Shown piece by piece: positions 60,186-64,000 of a DNA stretch of 64,000 bases. Within the stretch, counting starts at the first letter, position 1. Each line of letters begins with the position of its first letter. Below the pieces are notes generated by a model, which worked only from the letters and a program-made list of their open reading frames with translations, was not told the origin of the DNA and searched no databases. Made by a program: the position numbers and the translations under genes. Source of the stretch: Purpureocillium takamizusanense (taxonomy: Eukaryota; Ascomycota; Sordariomycetes; Hypocreales; Ophiocordycipitaceae); contig NC_063081.1 in the NCBI RefSeq assembly GCF_022605165.1, positions 186,001-250,000 on the forward strand. The letters are read 5' to 3'.

Positions 60186-62654
60186 TCATGATGTCAGCCA
60201 CTCGTCGAATGATCTCTCTGTAAGATTTCCTTGAAACAGCGGTGGAGGGACAGGCTGCGTCCAGTCGGTCCACTTGCGCGCCCACTCCCGTTTGTTAAAA
60301 TATATGTTCGCTAGGCTCAAGCAGAGATCCCGAAGGTGCTTTCTGTGGAAAGCGTTTCTGTCTCCGGGAGCACTCCGGGAGCACTTGCGAATGGCAAGAC
60401 GCATTGTGTAAAGTCTTCGGTGCAGGCATCTCAGGCCCGTGATAGTCGCATCAGTCTTTCGACCCTGTTTCAGATTCTCTGACAAGGCGAAATATATCTG
60501 ATGCTCAATCAGCCGCCCGAACATGTGGAAGAGAACAGCGCCGAGCCCGTTGAGCCGTGTGTCCGCGTCAATTCGTCGGCCATCCCCCAGAAGCTGGAAC
60601 TGGAAGGAACCGCCAGACGAATCCTCCTCGTCGTCGATCAAAGAGCCCCAGTCGAAGGGGTCATCATCAAGTGTGGGGATGCAGGCTGCCAGGCGAGCTC
60701 TGCTCGTTGCTCGAAACCCGCTTTGGGCCATGAAGTCCCGCAACGTGGGGAAGAGATGGCAGGCGGCGCTGGCCTCATCGATCAGCTCGAGACATGCCCT
60801 CAGGTCGAAAGTACATTCAGACTGTGCCTGCATCCTGGTGCGGTACAGGCTCATATGCGACCAGCCTCTATTGACACATTCGCCAAGATCGGTCGTGATC
60901 TGCGAAGTTGTGCAGCCCTCCAAAGATCGGTAGGGGACCAAGGCATGAACGCCATGGTGTTCTTGGAGATTGGTGTTAGTTGGGTGGTCTCTACAGACAG
61001 GGTCGGTGGATGGCGAGGAAAATGTACGTACCAGTGAACTGAGTAGCGCCACCCCCTTCTAGCAGGGGCATGAAGTGGTGTCTTGTACAGACACACGTGT
61101 TGGAGCGACCCGTACTGCACGTGGTGCATCGTGTTTTGCCGTCCTCGCCCAAGTCACACTGTAGCAAGAACCACGAGTTAGGATAAAGTGCCATCCGCTT
61201 GCTAGGATTAGGTGCATTTCTTACGCCACGGTTCTTCCATTTGCATCGGGCACATATGCTGAGGTTGGTCTTGCGTTTCTTGGCGTCATCCTTCTTCTGT
61301 CTCGACAAGGGTCCCTTGCGAATACCCTTTCTCTTCTTGCCCGTCGATGGGCCTGCTGGCTCTGGTTCGTCTGTGGCGACGGGGGCTTGTGGAGTACCAT
61401 GGGGCGCCGCCCGGACCGGTGTGTTGACAGACGGGCCCGGCTGCCCGGGCCATGTAGATGAGCCGGACCCGGTTGGGTCATTGACATGTATCCGAAAAGG
61501 ACCAGTCGCATTGACGGATTGATCTGTCTCCGTGCCTACTGTGAACTGCGTCGTGCTTGATACGGATCGCTCTGTGGGCAGCAAAGCTGGTGCTACGAGA
61601 TGGTTGTATGAATTGTATGTGCTCGGGGATGTGCCGACTTGAGGGTCGGTCATGAGGTTGGAAGAGAGGCTGGCTTGTGACAGTATTCTCGGCCGATGGG
61701 GAATGCTTGCCCGGGTCCAATGTTGACCAGGGATGCCCACGGGCTGTGCGGAGACTGGAGGAGCCCTAGAGGCACCATGTTGCCACTCCAGAGAAGCTGG
61801 CTGGGGTTGGACTGGCTGGCCCTGGCCCTGGTCCTCTTGGTATTGCTGGTACTGCGCTTGCTGGCATTGGTCCTGCTGGTGTTGACCTTGTTGGTATTGG
61901 CTCTCTTGGTCGTGGTTCTGCTGGCTTGGCTGATATTGACCTTCTTGGGATTGGCCTTGCGTGTATTGGCCATGCTGGTGAATGTGTGGGTTTGTTGGGT
62001 TAGGTGATGGCCCGCCGGGCATCCCCTGGGCAGTCGGATATACCACTTGAGACGGTACCCCAGCAGGGTCAACAACCATCATTGGTGGGTCAAAACCCCG
62101 GTGGCTGCTGTGGAAGGATATGCCAGGATCATGTGTGCCGCCTTGAGGATTGTTCGCAAGGTTGGTGTCAGTATAATCATATTGGGATAACTGGTCATTG
62201 GCAAAGAGGGACGCCATATTGAATGCCCCCGTGGGCTGCCCTGTTGTGTCCATGGACTGGGAACCAGGTTCATACGCGTGTTGGGGGACATAGTCGACGG
62301 CTTGGTCCTGTGGATCGAGGAGGGAGGGTGCGAAATGCGCGGTCCTGTTGTCCCACCGAGAGAACAGCTCCAGCGGACGTTGGCTCCAGCTACTGTCGAA
62401 TTCTTGAAGGTAGCCCTGGATCTCGCCAGGTCGACTGGACGCGGCGGCATTTCCCTGAGATTCGTCGAGTTCCTCATTCATCCTGAACGAACGCATGAGC
62501 CTCTATTGATCGAACAAGGAGAGCTGGAAAGCCAGCGTCATACTTACGTGAACGGGTAGGTGGAAGAACTGTTGAGATGGTGGCCGTTCGCCATGTCGGT
62601 GGTCATGAACCCCGGCAGCATCCCGTGCCCACGGCCGAGCTCGTCCTCAGCCAT
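60186..62654 (-). CDS. Zn(II)2Cys6 fungal transcription factor, target unknown
   Basis: Four exons, 62654-62548, 62482-61225, 61158-61032 and 60961-60186, give 755 residues. The first 400 residues are low complexity, with a Gln-rich tract at about 205-263 that suggests an activation domain. A basic stretch (KKRKGIRKGPLSRQKK) just before the cluster may be a nuclear signal. The cluster is Cys446, 449, 456, 466, 469 and 477 (C-x2-C-x6-C-x9-C-x2-C-x7-C). Here it sits in the middle of the protein rather than at the N-terminus. Intron 2 (66 nt, stop-free) interrupts the cluster between Cys449 and Cys456, directly before Cys456. The C-terminal 270 residues are mostly helical and resemble the regulatory region of other members only loosely. 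Intron 3 ends in an AAG acceptor, which fits the reading frame and a CTAAC branch point. Confidence 0.85.
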
Positions 62655-64000
62655 AATGGTGGCGAAGTATTTCGTTCGTATGGGGCGTCTCGGAGAAAAA
62701 CGATGATCGGGGGAGGTGGCAGGACAAGCCCGTGGTGAGTGTAAGTTGCTTGCCGACGCTGGGGCAGCTGGTCTGGTATGGCGGGCGGAGCGGTGACAAA
62801 TGGGCACAAGCAGCAGGCGGGCGAGGATGGATTGGCAAGAGCACTTGAACGAGCGGGGTCTTGTCCCAACGATGGTATGGCCGCCAGACGCCGTGACAAG
62901 CGAGCAGCTGTGGCGGTGTCGAATGGTCTTGGAGATGTGGGAGGTAATAGAATGGCTGGCGCGTTGTCGTGCCCTTTCGCCGTGTCGGTCGGGATTTGCT
63001 CGTCTAAGTCCGCACGGAGCCAGGCGGAGACGGGGAGCGACGACTGGGGCAACGACGTTGGCCGCTGGAGCGTTGGTGTCGAAGCCGCGTGCCTCTCGTC
63101 GACGTGGCCTAGGTAAGGTACTGTATCCTCGGGTGACGCAACGTAGATGGGAGAAGCCAAGCCAAGGTAGTAAATAGTGCCCAAAAGCTCGTACTTCGTA
63201 GAGTGCGGTCAAGTCGCAGATTCGACGGCCAAGCAGACGGCAAGACTGCAGTAATAATATATTTGCAGCGACGAAACGGAGCGCCTCTGCGGGGGCGGCC
63301 AACGACCTTTAAATTTGGTCGCAGGTGCTGCGGCCGCCGGGTGGTGTGTGGTTGCAAGGTAGAGGGACGAACCGTGTGGGCGGCCGGGGGAGCTTATGAA
63401 CGGCTGCCCAGGCGGCCCACCGTTGGCAAGTGTAGAGATTTTTGGGGATTGGGGTGGGAAGGCGACGAGACAGACAGACACCCTGGAAGGAGCAAGGAGC
63501 ATACAAGCCCGGGAAGGCGGTATGAATCGTTTTTGGGTGGCGGGACGCGTTGGGTAAGTGGAAGGAAGAAAGGAAGGAAGAAAAGAAGGAGAGGAGGAAG
63601 GAGAGAAGAAGGAAGGAGGAAAGGAGGGAAAGAGACAAGGAGGCTAGCAGGCAGTGCAGGCGACGGGCGTGACAGCGGCGGGTATGGTGAAGCTTCACGA
63701 CACACGTCTGGTTGCATGCAATCACACAGGTAAGTTGACGTCCGAGTCTGGAGAGCAACGGGAGTGACCCCACTAGGCGAGAGAGAAGAGGAGGCGGATG
63801 GGAACTGGCGAGACGAGGGGCACCATATACATGGCGCCTAACGATGGGTAGGGAAGGGTAGGGCAGGGGCAAAGCCATTGTCGACGACGCAGCAGGCCTC
63901 GCCTCCAGACCACCGCCTGTCGACCGCCGTTGTGCTCTTCGCTCTGGACGGCGCCCGCCCGCCCCGGCAGACGCGTTGCGTCGGTCGAGCTACGGACAGT
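62655..64000. other. Upstream region of the zinc-cluster gene, right edge
   Basis: This region holds the promoter and leader of the zinc-cluster gene. A purine-rich block (GGAAGGA units) covers about 63560-63650. A GTACTTCGTAG word lies at 63191-63201. No exon could be supported up to the edge. Confidence 0.55.

Overview
The window looks like nuclear DNA of a filamentous ascomycete, most likely a Sordariomycete and possibly of the order Hypocreales (taxon inferred, not proven). The genes are GC-rich with strong third-position G/C. Most introns are short (about 50-140 nt), with GTAAGT/GTGAGT-type donors and CTRAC branch points. Gene content is typical Pezizomycotina housekeeping, and the intergenic DNA is full of GTAC/TACCTAGGTA-type words, simple repeats and homopolymer tracts. 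I see no tRNA, rRNA, transposon, CRISPR, virus or biosynthetic cluster.

Fourteen protein genes can be supported, and I re-derived their exon joins from the sequence. From left to right they are: ER sulfhydryl oxidase ERV2 (+); proteasome beta-1 PRE3 (+); a PHO80/PREG-type cyclin (+) after a 4.6 kb gap; an acetoacetate-decarboxylase-like protein (-); a secreted tyrosinase (-) and a threonine aldolase GLY1 with a mitochondrial-type leader (-); a family-17 glycosyltransferase (+), divergent from GLY1; the small GTPase ARL8 (-); RNA polymerase I subunit RPA2 (+), convergent with a secreted GH37 trehalase (-); clathrin heavy chain (+), convergent with the vacuolar dipeptidyl aminopeptidase DapB (-); the Fe-S scaffold ISU1 (+), convergent with a Zn2Cys6 transcription factor (-).

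The genes do not form one pathway. They cover secretion and the endomembrane system (ERV2, GT17, ARL8, clathrin, DapB), growth (RPA2, PRE3), phosphate signalling (PREG), mitochondrial Fe-S assembly (ISU1), and extracellular or amino-acid metabolism (tyrosinase, trehalase, GLY1).

The most unusual signal is in ISU1. Its first intron can only be removed in frame as an AT-AC intron (ATATGT...CAC) with an ordinary U2-type branch point. Other points of interest are four stop-free introns of length 3n, one of which splits the zinc cluster; a 20-nt microexon in ARL8; a five-codon uORF overlapping the PREG start codon; a family of dispersed GTAC-NNN-GTAC palindromes confined to non-coding DNA; and a near-perfect 19-bp GC-rich inverted repeat.
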